From positions 124,001 through 188,000 of the forward strand of contig JAIYAQ010000012.1 in assembly GCA_027488975.1 (NCBI GenBank): 64,000 bases of DNA, written 5' to 3'. The translations under genes and the position numbers were made by a program. This stretch comes from Cyanobium sp. E1_MAG_00006. Lineage in GTDB: Bacteria > Cyanobacteriota > Cyanobacteriia > PCC-6307 > Cyanobiaceae. The stretch's first letter is position 1, and each line of letters starts with the position of its first letter. Below the pieces are notes generated by a model, which was not told the origin of the DNA, made no database searches, and saw only the letters and a list, made by a program, of their open reading frames with translations. This document shows, in pieces, positions 10,270 through 19,009 of this stretch.

Positions 10270-10356
10270 CGGAGAGGGAGGGATTCGAACCCTCGATAGA
10301 GTTGCCCCTATACAGCATTTCCAGTGCTGCGCCTTCGACCACTCGGCCACCTCTCC
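10270..10356 (-). tRNA. tRNA-Ser (anticodon GGA)
   Basis: 87-nt class II tRNA. The acceptor stem GGAGAGG pairs with CCTCTCC, with discriminator G. The D arm begins GCCGAGTGG. The anticodon stem CAGCA/TGCTG encloses loop CTGGAAA, giving GGA for serine UCC/UCU codons. A long variable arm follows, and the T arm holds GGTTCGAATCC. CCA is not encoded. Confidence 0.97.
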
Positions 10357-10473
10357 GCGAGGGGCTTTTCGCTGCATCCAGCCCGGAATCCTGAGGGAAA
10401 CCTGGACGGACGCGGCTGCGCGGGGCAACGGTGAGAATGTAGCAGTCACCTCGTTCAGCGCCGGATTGCGGCC

Positions 10474-10839
10474 ATGCGTAGCCACCCGATCACGGTGCAC
10501 TGGCGCCAGGAACAGCGCACGATCCGCCTGGAGGTGCCCGAGGGCGAGTACATCCTGCGCAGCTTCGAGCAGCAGGGTGAGCCCCTGCCGTTCAGCTGCC
10601 GCAATGGCTGCTGCACCGCCTGCGCCGTGCGGGTGCTCGACGGTGAGATCGATCAGCGCGAGGCGCTCGGCCTCTCCCGCGATGTGCGCGGCCAGGGCTA
10701 TGGCCTGCTCTGCGTCGCCCGGGCCACCGGGCCGCTGGAGGTGGAAACCCAGGATGAGGATGAGGTCTACGACCTGCAGTTCGGCCGCTTCTTCGGCCGT
10801 GGCAAGGTGCGCCCCGGCATCCCCCTCGACGACGAATGA
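10474..10839 (+). CDS. 2Fe-2S plant-type ferredoxin
   Basis: A 121-residue ferredoxin with the plant-type cluster ligands: C-x4-C-x2-C in SCRNGCCTAC and a fourth Cys in GLLCVARATG. It is longer at the C-terminus than photosynthetic PetF and ends in a basic/acidic tail (GRFFGRGKVRPGIPLDDE), so it is more likely a specialised electron donor than the main photosystem I acceptor. Its stop overlaps the start of the next gene (ATGA), indicating translational coupling with the inositol-phosphatase family gene. Confidence 0.92.
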   Translation: MRSHPITVHWRQEQRTIRLEVPEGEYILRSFEQQGEPLPFSCRNGCCTACAVRVLDGEIDQREALGLSRDVRGQGYGLLCVARATGPLEVETQDEDEVYDLQFGRFFGRGKVRPGIPLDDE

Positions 10840-11753
10840 CAACCGTCCGACTCTCCGAGCGCAGCCTGGAACTCGCCGGCCTGGCAAGCGGTGAGCTGGA
10901 GCGTCTGTCGGCGGTGGCCCGGCGCGCGGCGAGCGCCGGTGCCGACCAGCTGAAGCACCACTTCGGCCAGCTGGAGCGCATCCGCGAGAAGGGCCGCGCC
11001 GGCGATCTGGTCACGGAGGCGGATCTGGCGGCGGAACAGGCCGTGCTGGCGGTGCTGGAAGCCGAAACACCGGAGCTCGGGGTGCTGGCGGAGGAGAGCG
11101 GCCGCCGGCCGGGCCAGGGCTCGCCGCTGGAGTGGTGCGTTGACCCCCTCGATGGCACCACCAACTACGCGCATCGTTATCCCTTCTTCGCCACCTCGAT
11201 CGGCCTCACCTGGAACGGCATGCCGCTGCTGGGGGCCCTGGCGGCACCGGCGCTGGACTGCCTCTACTGGGCCGCTCCGGGGCTCGGGGCCTGGTGCAAC
11301 GACGAAGCGATCGCCGTCAGCGACTGCAACGCGCTGAGCAGTTCCCTGCTCGTGACCGGTTTCGCCTACGACCGCCACACCCGGCTCGACAACAATTACG
11401 CCGAGTTCGCCTGGTTCACCCACCGCAGCCGCGGTGTGCGCCGCGGTGGCTCGGCCTCCATGGATCTGGCCTTTGTGGCTGAGGGACGGCTGGATGGCTA
11501 CTGGGAACGGGGCCTCTCGCCCTGGGATCTGGCGGCCGGCGTTGTGCTGGTGGAGCAGGCCGGCGGTGTGGTGTGCAGCTACGACGGCAGTCCGGCCGAT
11601 CTGAGCACGGGGCGGCTGATCGCCTGCACCCCAGGGCTTCAGCAGCCCCTGATCGAGGGACTCGCCAGCTGCCGGCCCCTGAGCGGCGCCAGCTTCGGCG
11701 CGCCGGAGCTGGATGGGGCTGGGCCAGAAGGCCCCGCGCTGGTCACTCCATAG
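10836..11753 (+). CDS. inositol monophosphatase family protein
   Basis: Mg2+-dependent sugar phosphatase fold. Metal ligands are visible in LAEESG, in the DPLDGTTN signature and in LSPWDLAAG near the C-terminus. The substrate could be inositol-1-phosphate, histidinol-phosphate or another phosphomonoester; sequence alone does not decide. The next gene downstream is hisZ, which makes a histidinol-phosphatase role worth considering, but this is only contextual. 305 residues; overlaps the ferredoxin gene by four bases. Confidence 0.9.
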   Translation: MTTVRLSERSLELAGLASGELERLSAVARRAASAGADQLKHHFGQLERIREKGRAGDLVTEADLAAEQAVLAVLEAETPELGVLAEESGRRPGQGSPLEWCVDPLDGTTNYAHRYPFFATSIGLTWNGMPLLGALAAPALDCLYWAAPGLGAWCNDEAIAVSDCNALSSSLLVTGFAYDRHTRLDNNYAEFAWFTHRSRGVRRGGSASMDLAFVAEGRLDGYWERGLSPWDLAAGVVLVEQAGGVVCSYDGSPADLSTGRLIACTPGLQQPLIEGLASCRPLSGASFGAPELDGAGPEGPALVTP

Positions 11754-11783
11754 GATCAGCGGCAGTCCGCCCTGCTGCGCTCG

Positions 11784-12959
11784 ATGGCCCTGCAACCCGC
11801 TGCCGGCGCCAGGGATCTCAATCCACGTGAGGTGGATGGCAACCGCTGGCTCTGCGACCAGCTGGCGGAGGTGTACCGGCTGTGGGGCTACGCCGAGGTG
11901 TCGCCGCCGCTGGTGGAGCGGCTGGAAACTCTCGAGGCTGGTGGCGGCATCAACGACCGGGAGCTGGTGCGTCTGGCGGCCGATGAACCCCTGGGCCTGC
12001 GGCCGGAGATGACCGCGTCGATCGCCCGGGCTGCCTGCACCCGCCTGGCCTCCCGGCCCCGGCCGCTGCGGCTGTGGAGCAGCGGAACCGTGTTCCGCAG
12101 CGCTCCGAGCGATTCCGGCCAGCCCCGCCTGGAAGAACGCCTGCAGAGCGGCGTGGAGCTGCTGGCGGCCGCCGATCAGAGCGTCAGCGCCGCCGATGTT
12201 GAACTGCTGGGGCTGCTGCTGGCCTGCCTGCGCCGGCTGGGCATCGGCGCCGCCCAGCAGCCCACCCTGCTGCTCGGCCATCACGCCGTGCTCACGGCCC
12301 TGCTCGATCAGGTGCCCGCCAGCCAGCGGCTGGCCACCCGCCAGGCCCTGATCAGCTACGACCCCCTGGCCCTGGCGAGCCTCGAGCTGCCCGCCCATCA
12401 ACGCCAGGGCCTGCAGCAGCTGATGCGGCTGCGCGGTGAACCGGAGAAGGTGCTCTACCAGCTTGAGCAGCAGCTCGGGCCCTCCCAGCTGCTCGATCAG
12501 CTGGCCGACACGCTCAAGGTGATGGCGCCGCTCGCCGCTGCCCAGGGGGTTCGCCTGCAGCTCGATCCCAGCTTTCAGCCCCATTTCGACCTCTACGACG
12601 GCCTGGTGCTGAAGCTGGTGTGCCAGGGGCCGGAGGCACCCGTGGCGATCGCCAGTGGTGGCCGGTACGACGCCCTGGTGACCCGTTTTGGTGGTGCGGC
12701 GGCAGGCCTGGGCTTCGGTTTCGACGTGGAGGCGATCCGCGAACTGCTGGGCACGGAGGCCACGGCGCCGCAACGGGCGGCCACCACGCTGGTGGCCTAC
12801 GGCGATGCAACGCCCCTGGCGGATGCCCTGGCCGCCCAGGAGGAGCTCCACGCCGAAGGCGTCCGGGCAGAACTGCTGCACCAGGGCTGCGCCAGCGAGG
12901 CGGAGGCCCAGGCCATCGCAGCAGAGCGGGGCTGTGCCTCGGTCCGCTGGCTGGATTGA
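11784..12959 (+). CDS. hisZ: ATP phosphoribosyltransferase regulatory subunit
   Basis: HisRS-like paralogue that forms a complex with the short HisG to catalyse and regulate the first step of histidine synthesis. 391 residues with class II synthetase motifs in degenerate form: LRPEMTASIARAACTRL, GTVFRSAPS and ASGGRYDALVTRFGG, which occupies the HisRS histidine-A position. There is no C-terminal anticodon-binding domain of HisRS length. hisG is not in the window. Confidence 0.9.
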   Translation: MALQPAAGARDLNPREVDGNRWLCDQLAEVYRLWGYAEVSPPLVERLETLEAGGGINDRELVRLAADEPLGLRPEMTASIARAACTRLASRPRPLRLWSSGTVFRSAPSDSGQPRLEERLQSGVELLAAADQSVSAADVELLGLLLACLRRLGIGAAQQPTLLLGHHAVLTALLDQVPASQRLATRQALISYDPLALASLELPAHQRQGLQQLMRLRGEPEKVLYQLEQQLGPSQLLDQLADTLKVMAPLAAAQGVRLQLDPSFQPHFDLYDGLVLKLVCQGPEAPVAIASGGRYDALVTRFGGAAAGLGFGFDVEAIRELLGTEATAPQRAATTLVAYGDATPLADALAAQEELHAEGVRAELLHQGCASEAEAQAIAAERGCASVRWLD

Positions 12960-13012
12960 AGCGTCGGCCGTAAGGCCCTGCCTAGGATCCGGGCCGCAAC
13001 GAATCAGCACCC

Positions 13013-13237
13013 ATGGCCCACACGATCGTCACCGACGTCTGCGAAGGCGTGGCCGATTGCGTGGATGCCTGCCCGGTGGCCTGCATCAACCCCGGCAGCG
13101 GCGCCAACGCCAAGGGCACAGCCTTCTACTGGATCGATTTCGACACCTGCATCGACTGCGGCATCTGCCTGCAGGTGTGCCCGGTGGCCGGAGCGATCGT
13201 GCCGGAGGAAAAGCCGGAACTGCAGAAGGCCGGCTGA
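13013..13237 (+). CDS. two-cluster [4Fe-4S]-type ferredoxin
   Basis: A 74-residue bacterial-type ferredoxin. The second cluster motif is canonical (CIDCGICLQVCP, C-x2-C-x2-C-x3-CP). The first is irregular (CEGVADCVDACPVAC), as in 7Fe/8Fe ferredoxins where one site may hold [3Fe-4S]. Small and soluble, so an electron carrier. It follows hisZ by 53 bases and converges with the DUF3598 gene. Confidence 0.92.
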   Translation: MAHTIVTDVCEGVADCVDACPVACINPGSGANAKGTAFYWIDFDTCIDCGICLQVCPVAGAIVPEEKPELQKAG

Positions 13238-13252
13238 CGCCTCGGCCCCGAA

Positions 13253-14080
13253 TCAGACCCGCTGCAGCAGCAGCTGGGTGGAGGCCCGCCAGGCCCCGCT
13301 GGCATCGAAGCGGCGGATCAGCCACTGCAACTGATCGGGGGCCGTCAGCCAGCCCGCCTGAACGCTGAAGGCCTGGCGATGGCTCACCTGCAGGGGCGTG
13401 AGGTGGCAGCCACCATCCGGCAGGAACTGCAGGCGGGCAGGAGCGTCTGCCTCCAGTAACAGCTGCCGCCCCTGGAGCTGGCCAGTGCTGGCCAGCCGCT
13501 CGGATCCGATCTGAAGATCCAGGGTCAGCCTGGCTGGCCCCGGGGCGCTGATGTTGAGATCAGCGCTGCTGTGGTCGGCCTCCGGCCAATCGGCCGTGAT
13601 CGTGGCCGCCTCACCCCGCCAGGCACCCAGCAGCTGCTCAGGCTCCAGCGGCGGCCGTTCCAGTGCCTCCGTGCCCGTGCGTGTTTCCCGGATCAGCACC
13701 AGGCCGTCGAGGGCACCGGCGGCGTTGTGCAGCTGCACCAGCCGGTGGCGACGATCGCCATCGATGAAGCCGAATTCACCGCCGAACGGCGTGCCGGGCG
13801 CCACCTGCAGGGTGCCCTTGCAGAAGGTGCCGCTGGCGAAGAACACCACCTGGCGGCCGAGGCTGCGGTAGTCCTCGCGGTTGTCGCTGATGGGTTCGCC
13901 CGCATAGCCGCCCGGGCCGAAGCGCCGCAGGCGGAAGCGCACCAGGCGATCCTCCTCAGCGCTCTCGAGGCTGAGAATCGAGGGCGTGCTCTGCCCCAGC
14001 TCACCAGCGGTGTTCACCCTGGTGAACGAGCCGCGCCACTCGCCGAGGTTGCGCAGGAAGTTCTGCCACTGGCTGGCCAT
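13253..14080 (-). CDS. DUF3598 family protein
   Basis: 275 residues from the ATG at 14080 (MASQWQNFLRNLGEWRGSF). The tandem beta-rich halves, with repeated WRGSF/WRGEA segments at about residues 13 and 150, suggest a lipocalin-like barrel as proposed for DUF3598 proteins, which are common in cyanobacteria. Function unknown; a link to bilin or lipid handling would be speculation. An upstream open extension to 14275 overlaps the next gene and is not supported. Confidence 0.8.
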   Translation of the reverse strand: MASQWQNFLRNLGEWRGSFTRVNTAGELGQSTPSILSLESAEEDRLVRFRLRRFGPGGYAGEPISDNREDYRSLGRQVVFFASGTFCKGTLQVAPGTPFGGEFGFIDGDRRHRLVQLHNAAGALDGLVLIRETRTGTEALERPPLEPEQLLGAWRGEAATITADWPEADHSSADLNISAPGPARLTLDLQIGSERLASTGQLQGRQLLLEADAPARLQFLPDGGCHLTPLQVSHRQAFSVQAGWLTAPDQLQWLIRRFDASGAWRASTQLLLQRV

Positions 14081-14176
14081 GCTGTGGGAGCTGAGAGCCG
14101 GGCTGATGCCGGAATGATGCGCGCATCCTGGCGCGCCCGCCGTGCCTAGACCGGAACTACCAAGCCGGAGGCCGCC

Positions 14177-14386
14177 ATGTTTCTCAAGACACGCCAGGAC
14201 GGTTCGCTGATGGAGGTGCTCAACCTGCAGCAGCTGTTCGACCCGTTTGCCGGCAGCGTTTCCGGCCGGCTGCACGCCGGCGAGGAGCTGCAGGACAGCG
14301 AGGCCTTCGCCAAGGCTGAGCTGCTGTTTCCCTCCGGTGAGGCGCTGCCGCGCTGCTGGGTGGACGCGGGCTACAGGCAGGGCTGA
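14177..14386 (+). CDS. conserved small protein, function unknown
   Basis: 69 residues starting MFLKTRQDGSLMEVLNLQQL, with an even spread of charged and hydrophobic residues and no membrane segment. It reads like a single small alpha/beta domain (LFDPFAGSVSGRLHAGEELQ). Its 3' end overlaps the convergent NUDIX gene by 16 bases. I do not recognise the family with certainty. Confidence 0.6.
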   Translation: MFLKTRQDGSLMEVLNLQQLFDPFAGSVSGRLHAGEELQDSEAFAKAELLFPSGEALPRCWVDAGYRQG

Positions 14387-14814
14387 ATCAGCCGTTCCAC
14401 GACCTCCTGCAGGGATGGAGCCAGGAGCCGGCGCTCCCCCAGGCGCGGGCTGAGCACCTGGCCACTGCTCAGCTCCTCGGTGCTTACCAGGGCCAGGTCT
14501 TGCCCCTCCAGCAGTTGCAGCCGCTCCAGGGGCACGGTGAGTGAACCCCGAAACACATGACGCACCCGGCCGTCGGTGGCGCTGCTGTACCAGGGGCTGA
14601 GCGGTCCGGCCTCGTAGCTGATCTCTTCGCGCAGCTCGCGGCGCAGGGCCTGCTCGGGCGTTTCACCCGGATCCATATGGCCACCGAACAGGCCCCAGCA
14701 GCCGGGCGCCACGATGCCGGCGATGTCGTCGCGCAGCTGCAGCAGCCAGAGGCCATCGCGCTCGAGCATCGCCAGGGCGACCTCAACGGGTGCGGGGGAT
14801 GGGGACGCCGACAT
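14371..14814 (-). CDS. NUDIX hydrolase
   Basis: 147 residues from the ATG at 14814. The Nudix box GxEx7REUxEExGU is present as GGHMDPGETPEQALRRELRE plus EISYEAG, so Mg2+-dependent cleavage of a nucleoside-diphosphate-linked substrate is expected. The precise substrate is not evident. A longer start at 14919 would overlap the htpG promoter and add a low-complexity Arg/Pro stretch, so it is not preferred. Divergent from htpG. Confidence 0.85.
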   Translation of the reverse strand: MSASPSPAPVEVALAMLERDGLWLLQLRDDIAGIVAPGCWGLFGGHMDPGETPEQALRRELREEISYEAGPLSPWYSSATDGRVRHVFRGSLTVPLERLQLLEGQDLALVSTEELSSGQVLSPRLGERRLLAPSLQEVVERLIQPCL

Positions 14815-14936
14815 CACGGGGCCACGGGCAGCGATGGCAATGCTGCCGCAGCGGCAGGACGGTTTCCTGCCCATCGATGCCCCTTGGCGGCAAGCCGGCA
14901 AACGGGGGAATCTGGCCACAGTTGATTTCCCATGTC

Positions 14937-16838
14937 GTGGTGCTGCAGGCGGAACAGGGCCAGATCCAGATCCATACCGAGAACATCTTTCCGATCATCA
15001 AGAAGGCCGTCTACAGCGGCCATGAGGTGTTCCTGCGGGAGCTGGTGAGCAACGGCGTGGATGCGATCAGCAAGCGCCGCATGGCCTCCATGGCCGGCGA
15101 CTGCAGCGAGGGCGCCGAGGGCCGGATCTCGATCCGCATCGACCGCGAGGCCAACACCCTCACCATCTCCGACAACGGCATCGGCATGAGCGCCGATGAG
15201 GTGAAGCGCTACATCAACCAGGTGGCGTTCTCCAGCGCGGAAGACTTCCTCGAGAAGTACAAGAGCGAGAGCGACGCGATCATCGGCCACTTCGGCCTGG
15301 GCTTCTACTCCAGCTTCATGGTGGCGAAGCAGGTGGAGCTGCTGACCCTCAGCGCCCGCGAGGGCAGCGAGGCGGTGCGCTGGAGCTGCGATGGCTCCCC
15401 GCGGTTCAACCTCGAGGCGGCGGAACGCAGCGAGCCCGGCACCGATGTGATTCTGCACCTGATGGAGGAGGAGCTCGAGTACATCGAACCGTCCCGCATC
15501 CGTACCCTGATCACCACCTACTGCGACTTCCTGCCGGTGGAGGTGCAGCTGGAGGGCGAGACCGTCAACAAGCGCGAGGCCCCCTGGCGCACGAGCCCGC
15601 GCGAGCTCACGGATAACGACTACATCGAGCTCTACCGCTACCTCTACCCCTTCCAGGGCGACCCGCTGCTGTGGGTGCACCTCAACACCGACTATCCCTA
15701 CAACCTGCAGGGCATCCTCTACTTCCCGAAATCCACCGGCCGGGCGGACTGGGAGAAGGGCGAGATCAAGCTCTACTGCAACAACGTGTTCGTGAGCGAT
15801 TCGATCAAGGAGGTGGTGCCCCGCTACCTGCTGCCACTGCGCGGTGTGATTGATTCGCCGGACATCCCCCTGAACGTGAGCCGCTCGGCCCTGCAGACCG
15901 ACCGGCGTGTGCGCTCGATCGGTGGCTTCGTGGCCAAGAAAGTGGCGGACCGGCTCACGCAGCTGCACCGCGATGAGCCGAAGCGCTACGCCGAGATCTG
16001 GGAATCGCTGGCCCCGTTCATCAAGATCGGCGCCATGGAGGACGACAAGTTCGCCGAGCAGGTGGCCGATCTGGTGCTGTTCGGCACCACGGCTGCAGCG
16101 GAAAGCCAGAGCCTTGACCCCATCCCCGCTGAAGGCGCCAAGGCCTACACCACCCTGGCCGGCTACCGCACCCGCCTGGCGGCCGACAACGACAAGCGCA
16201 TCCTGTACTGCACCGATGAGGCCGGACAGGCCGGTGCCCTGGCGCTCTGGAAAGGCCAGGGTGCCGAGGTGCTGCTGGCGGACACCTTCATCGACACCCA
16301 GTTCATTCCCTGGCTGGAGTACCGCCACGAGGAGCTCAAGTTCCAGCGGGTGGACAGCGAACTCGATGAGTCGCTGCAGGAGAAGGAGAGCGAACTGGCC
16401 GATGCCGACGGCAAGGACAGCTCCGGGAAGCTGCGCGACCTGTTCAAGACCGCCCTCGCCAACGACAAGGTGACGATCCAGGTGCAGGCGCTCAAGGGCG
16501 AGAACGCCCCCGCCGCCCTGATCCTGCTGCCGGAGCAGATGCGCCGCATCAACGACATGGGCGCCCTGATGGAGCAGCGCCTGCCCGGCCTGCCGGACCA
16601 CCACGTGCTGCTGGTGAACCGCAAGCACCCGCTGGTGGAGGGCCTGATCAAGCTCTCGGCCGGCGCCGTGATCACCGGCGCCGGCAGCTCCCCCAGCCAG
16701 CAGCTGGCGGATGACTTGACCCGCCACGTGTATGAGATGGCTCGTCTGACGGTGGGAGGTCTCGAACCGAATCAACTGGCCGGTTTCCAGCAGCGCAGTT
16801 GCGATCTGATGGGCAAGCTGATGGAGCGCGGCCTCTGA
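14937..16838 (+). CDS. htpG: Hsp90 chaperone HtpG
   Basis: 633 residues. The GHKL ATPase domain shows HTENIFPIIKKAVYS, VFLRELVSNGVDA, DNGIGMSADEV and GHFGLGFYSSFMVA. The middle domain and C-terminal dimerisation domain follow at normal length. The start is set at GTG 14937, because the QAEQGQIQIHTENIF stretch marks the normal N-terminus. GTG 14940 is equally possible, and the in-frame ATG at 14790 lies inside the divergent NUDIX gene. HtpG supports heat, oxidative and phycobilisome-related folding in cyanobacteria. Confidence 0.94.
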   Translation: MVLQAEQGQIQIHTENIFPIIKKAVYSGHEVFLRELVSNGVDAISKRRMASMAGDCSEGAEGRISIRIDREANTLTISDNGIGMSADEVKRYINQVAFSSAEDFLEKYKSESDAIIGHFGLGFYSSFMVAKQVELLTLSAREGSEAVRWSCDGSPRFNLEAAERSEPGTDVILHLMEEELEYIEPSRIRTLITTYCDFLPVEVQLEGETVNKREAPWRTSPRELTDNDYIELYRYLYPFQGDPLLWVHLNTDYPYNLQGILYFPKSTGRADWEKGEIKLYCNNVFVSDSIKEVVPRYLLPLRGVIDSPDIPLNVSRSALQTDRRVRSIGGFVAKKVADRLTQLHRDEPKRYAEIWESLAPFIKIGAMEDDKFAEQVADLVLFGTTAAAESQSLDPIPAEGAKAYTTLAGYRTRLAADNDKRILYCTDEAGQAGALALWKGQGAEVLLADTFIDTQFIPWLEYRHEELKFQRVDSELDESLQEKESELADADGKDSSGKLRDLFKTALANDKVTIQVQALKGENAPAALILLPEQMRRINDMGALMEQRLPGLPDHHVLLVNRKHPLVEGLIKLSAGAVITGAGSSPSQQLADDLTRHVYEMARLTVGGLEPNQLAGFQQRSCDLMGKLMERGL

Positions 16839-16842
16839 TCAC

Positions 16843-18135
16843 TTGCCGGCTGGCAGCCAGCCCCTTCGAATCGGCTTCGGCGGTCGGCGTCTGCGGGCGC
16901 TGACCGTTTGTTGCTGCGCACTCGCCCTGCTGTTCTGGGCGGGCGTTGGCCTGGCCAGCTGGGTTGGGTTGAGGCCGGTGGAGGTGTCGGTGCTGATGCC
17001 GGCACCGTTCGCCGATGCCACCGCACCGCTGGTGGCGGCCTTCAACCGCGAGCATCGCGATCTGCAGATCGCCGTGACCCGCGGCCCGCTCGACACCGAG
17101 GCCCTCTCGGATCTGGCGATCAGCAGCCTTCTGCTGGGGGACACCCCCTACGACCTGCTGCTGATGGACGTCACCTGGACGCCAAAATACGCCGCCGCCG
17201 GCTGGCTGGAGCCGCTGGAGCCCCTGCTGGGGGACGACGCCCTCACCGGCATGGCCCCCGGCGCCCAGCTGGGCAATGCCTTCGGTGGCCACCTCTGGCG
17301 GCTGCCCCTGCTGGCGGACATGGGCCTGATCTACTGGCGCACCGATCTGATGGACGCGCCACCCAGATCCCTGCAGGAGCTGGCAACCACGGCGGCGGAT
17401 CTCCGTCGGCGCGACGTGGTGACCTGGGGCTTCGTGTGGCAAGGGCGCCAATACGAAGGCTTGAGCTGCGTGTTCCTCGAGGTGCTGCGCGATTTCGGCG
17501 GCCATTGGCTCCAACCCGGAGACGATCGCCAGGCCGACCTCGACAGCCCGGAGGCGATCGCGGCGGCCGGCTGGCTGGCGGGGTTGGTGCGCAGCGGCGT
17601 GACGCCGGCGGCGGTGGCGAACGTCTCGGAATCGGAGTCGTTGCAGATCTTCGGCGCCGGTGAGGCGGCGTTCATGCGCAACTGGCCGTATGCCTGGGCG
17701 GAACTGCAGAAGCCCGGCAGTGCCGTGGCCGGCCGGGTGGGGGTGGTGAGCCTGGGCGACGGCACCCAGGGCAGCTGGGGCTTCTCGATGCTGCGGGGCA
17801 GCGCGCATCCCCAACAGGCGGCGGCGGTGATGCGCTGGTTCACCAGCGAACCCAGCAGCCGGGATCTGGCGGAACGCTTCGGCTACACCCCCGTGTGGCA
17901 ATCGCTGCTGAACGATCCCCAGCTGCAGGAGCGGCTGCCGCTGCTGCCGGTGCTGCGCCAGGCCCTGGAGCGCACGGCCCTGCGGCCGCTCACTCCGCTC
18001 TACGCCCAATTGAGCGATGTGCTGCAGCGCCAGCTCTCGGGGCTGATCACTGGCTCCGGCACCCCACAGGCAGCCATGGCGGAAGCCCAGCGCCAGAGCA
18101 CGCTGATCCTGCAAGCCGCGGGCCCAGCGGCATGA
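16843..18135 (+). CDS. ggtB: sugar/osmolyte ABC transporter substrate-binding protein (GgtB-like)
   Basis: 430 residues with an N-terminal hydrophobic anchor or signal (about residues 17-42, LTVCCCALALLFWAGVG) and a family 1 solute-binding fold (VSVLMPAPFADATAPLVAAF, then DVTWTPKYAAAGWLEPLEPL). The LPLLADMGLIYWRTDL segment is typical of maltose/trehalose/glucosylglycerol binders. First of four tightly packed genes, five bases after htpG. Glucosylglycerol, with sucrose or trehalose as secondary ligands, is inferred from the cyanobacterial ggt family and gene order, not proven. The TTG start at 16843 is the best available. Confidence 0.82.
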   Translation: MPAGSQPLRIGFGGRRLRALTVCCCALALLFWAGVGLASWVGLRPVEVSVLMPAPFADATAPLVAAFNREHRDLQIAVTRGPLDTEALSDLAISSLLLGDTPYDLLLMDVTWTPKYAAAGWLEPLEPLLGDDALTGMAPGAQLGNAFGGHLWRLPLLADMGLIYWRTDLMDAPPRSLQELATTAADLRRRDVVTWGFVWQGRQYEGLSCVFLEVLRDFGGHWLQPGDDRQADLDSPEAIAAAGWLAGLVRSGVTPAAVANVSESESLQIFGAGEAAFMRNWPYAWAELQKPGSAVAGRVGVVSLGDGTQGSWGFSMLRGSAHPQQAAAVMRWFTSEPSSRDLAERFGYTPVWQSLLNDPQLQERLPLLPVLRQALERTALRPLTPLYAQLSDVLQRQLSGLITGSGTPQAAMAEAQRQSTLILQAAGPAA

Positions 18136-18142
18136 GGCGGCC

Positions 18143-19009
18143 ATGACCCTGCTGCTGCTGCTCCCGGCCCTGGCCCTGGTGCTGGGCGTGTTCCTCTGGC
18201 CGCTGCTGCGCTACGGCTGGCTGAGCCTGCAGGCCAGCTCGGTGCTCACCGGCCTGGTGCCGATGCCCAACGGCGGCGCCAACTGGCAGCGGCTGCTGGC
18301 CGATGCGCGCTTCTGGCAGGACGCGGCTCAGACCCTGCGCTTCGCTGGCCTGTCGCTGGCGCTGGAGCTGCTGCTGGGGCTAGGCCTGGCCTTGCTGCTG
18401 CACCGGCCGCTGCCGCGGCGCGGCCTGGTGCGGGCCCTGGTGCTGCTGCCGTGGGCGCTGCCCACCACCGTGATGGCCCTGGGCTGGCGCTGGATCCTCA
18501 ACGATCCCTTCGGGCCGCTGAACGGCCTGCTGCAGAGCCTCGGCCTGCCGGCCTACGGCTTCCTCTCGCAGCCCGCCAGCACCTGGCTGTTCACCGTGCT
18601 GGCGGACGTGTGGAAGACCACCCCGTTCGTGGCCCTGCTGCTGCTGGCGGGCCTGCAGGCGATTCCCAGCGAGCTGGAGGAAGCGCTGCGGCTGGAAGGG
18701 GCAGGCCCCTGGCAGCGGCTGCGCCGGCTCACCCTGCCGCTGCTGGCGCCCTACCTGCTGCTGACGGCCCTGTTCCGCCTGGCCCAGGCGCTGGGGGTGT
18801 TCGATCTGATCCAGGTGCTCACCGGCGGCGGGCCGGCCAGCAGCACCGAAAGCCTGGCGCTCTACGCCTACCTGAACGCGATGCGTTTCCTCGATTTCGG
18901 CTACGCCGCCACCTTGATGCTCGGCATGTTCGCCCTGGTGCTCGGCCTCAGCGCCCTGGTGTTGCTGACCCAGGCCCTGCGCCGCCGCCTGGCGGAGGTG
19001 ACCCCATGA
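18143..19009 (+). CDS. ggtC: sugar ABC transporter permease (GgtC-like)
   Basis: MalF/UgpA-type inner-membrane permease of 288 residues with about six membrane segments. The cytoplasmic EAA loop that contacts the ATPase reads ELEEALRLEGAGPWQRLRRL. Starts seven bases after ggtB and overlaps the next permease by four bases. Works as a heterodimer with that gene. Confidence 0.85.
   Translation: MTLLLLLPALALVLGVFLWPLLRYGWLSLQASSVLTGLVPMPNGGANWQRLLADARFWQDAAQTLRFAGLSLALELLLGLGLALLLHRPLPRRGLVRALVLLPWALPTTVMALGWRWILNDPFGPLNGLLQSLGLPAYGFLSQPASTWLFTVLADVWKTTPFVALLLLAGLQAIPSELEEALRLEGAGPWQRLRRLTLPLLAPYLLLTALFRLAQALGVFDLIQVLTGGGPASSTESLALYAYLNAMRFLDFGYAATLMLGMFALVLGLSALVLLTQALRRRLAEVTP

Noticed and set aside
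14790-14936. Longer htpG N-terminus
   Set aside because: Lies within the divergent NUDIX coding region, and the family starts near 14937.
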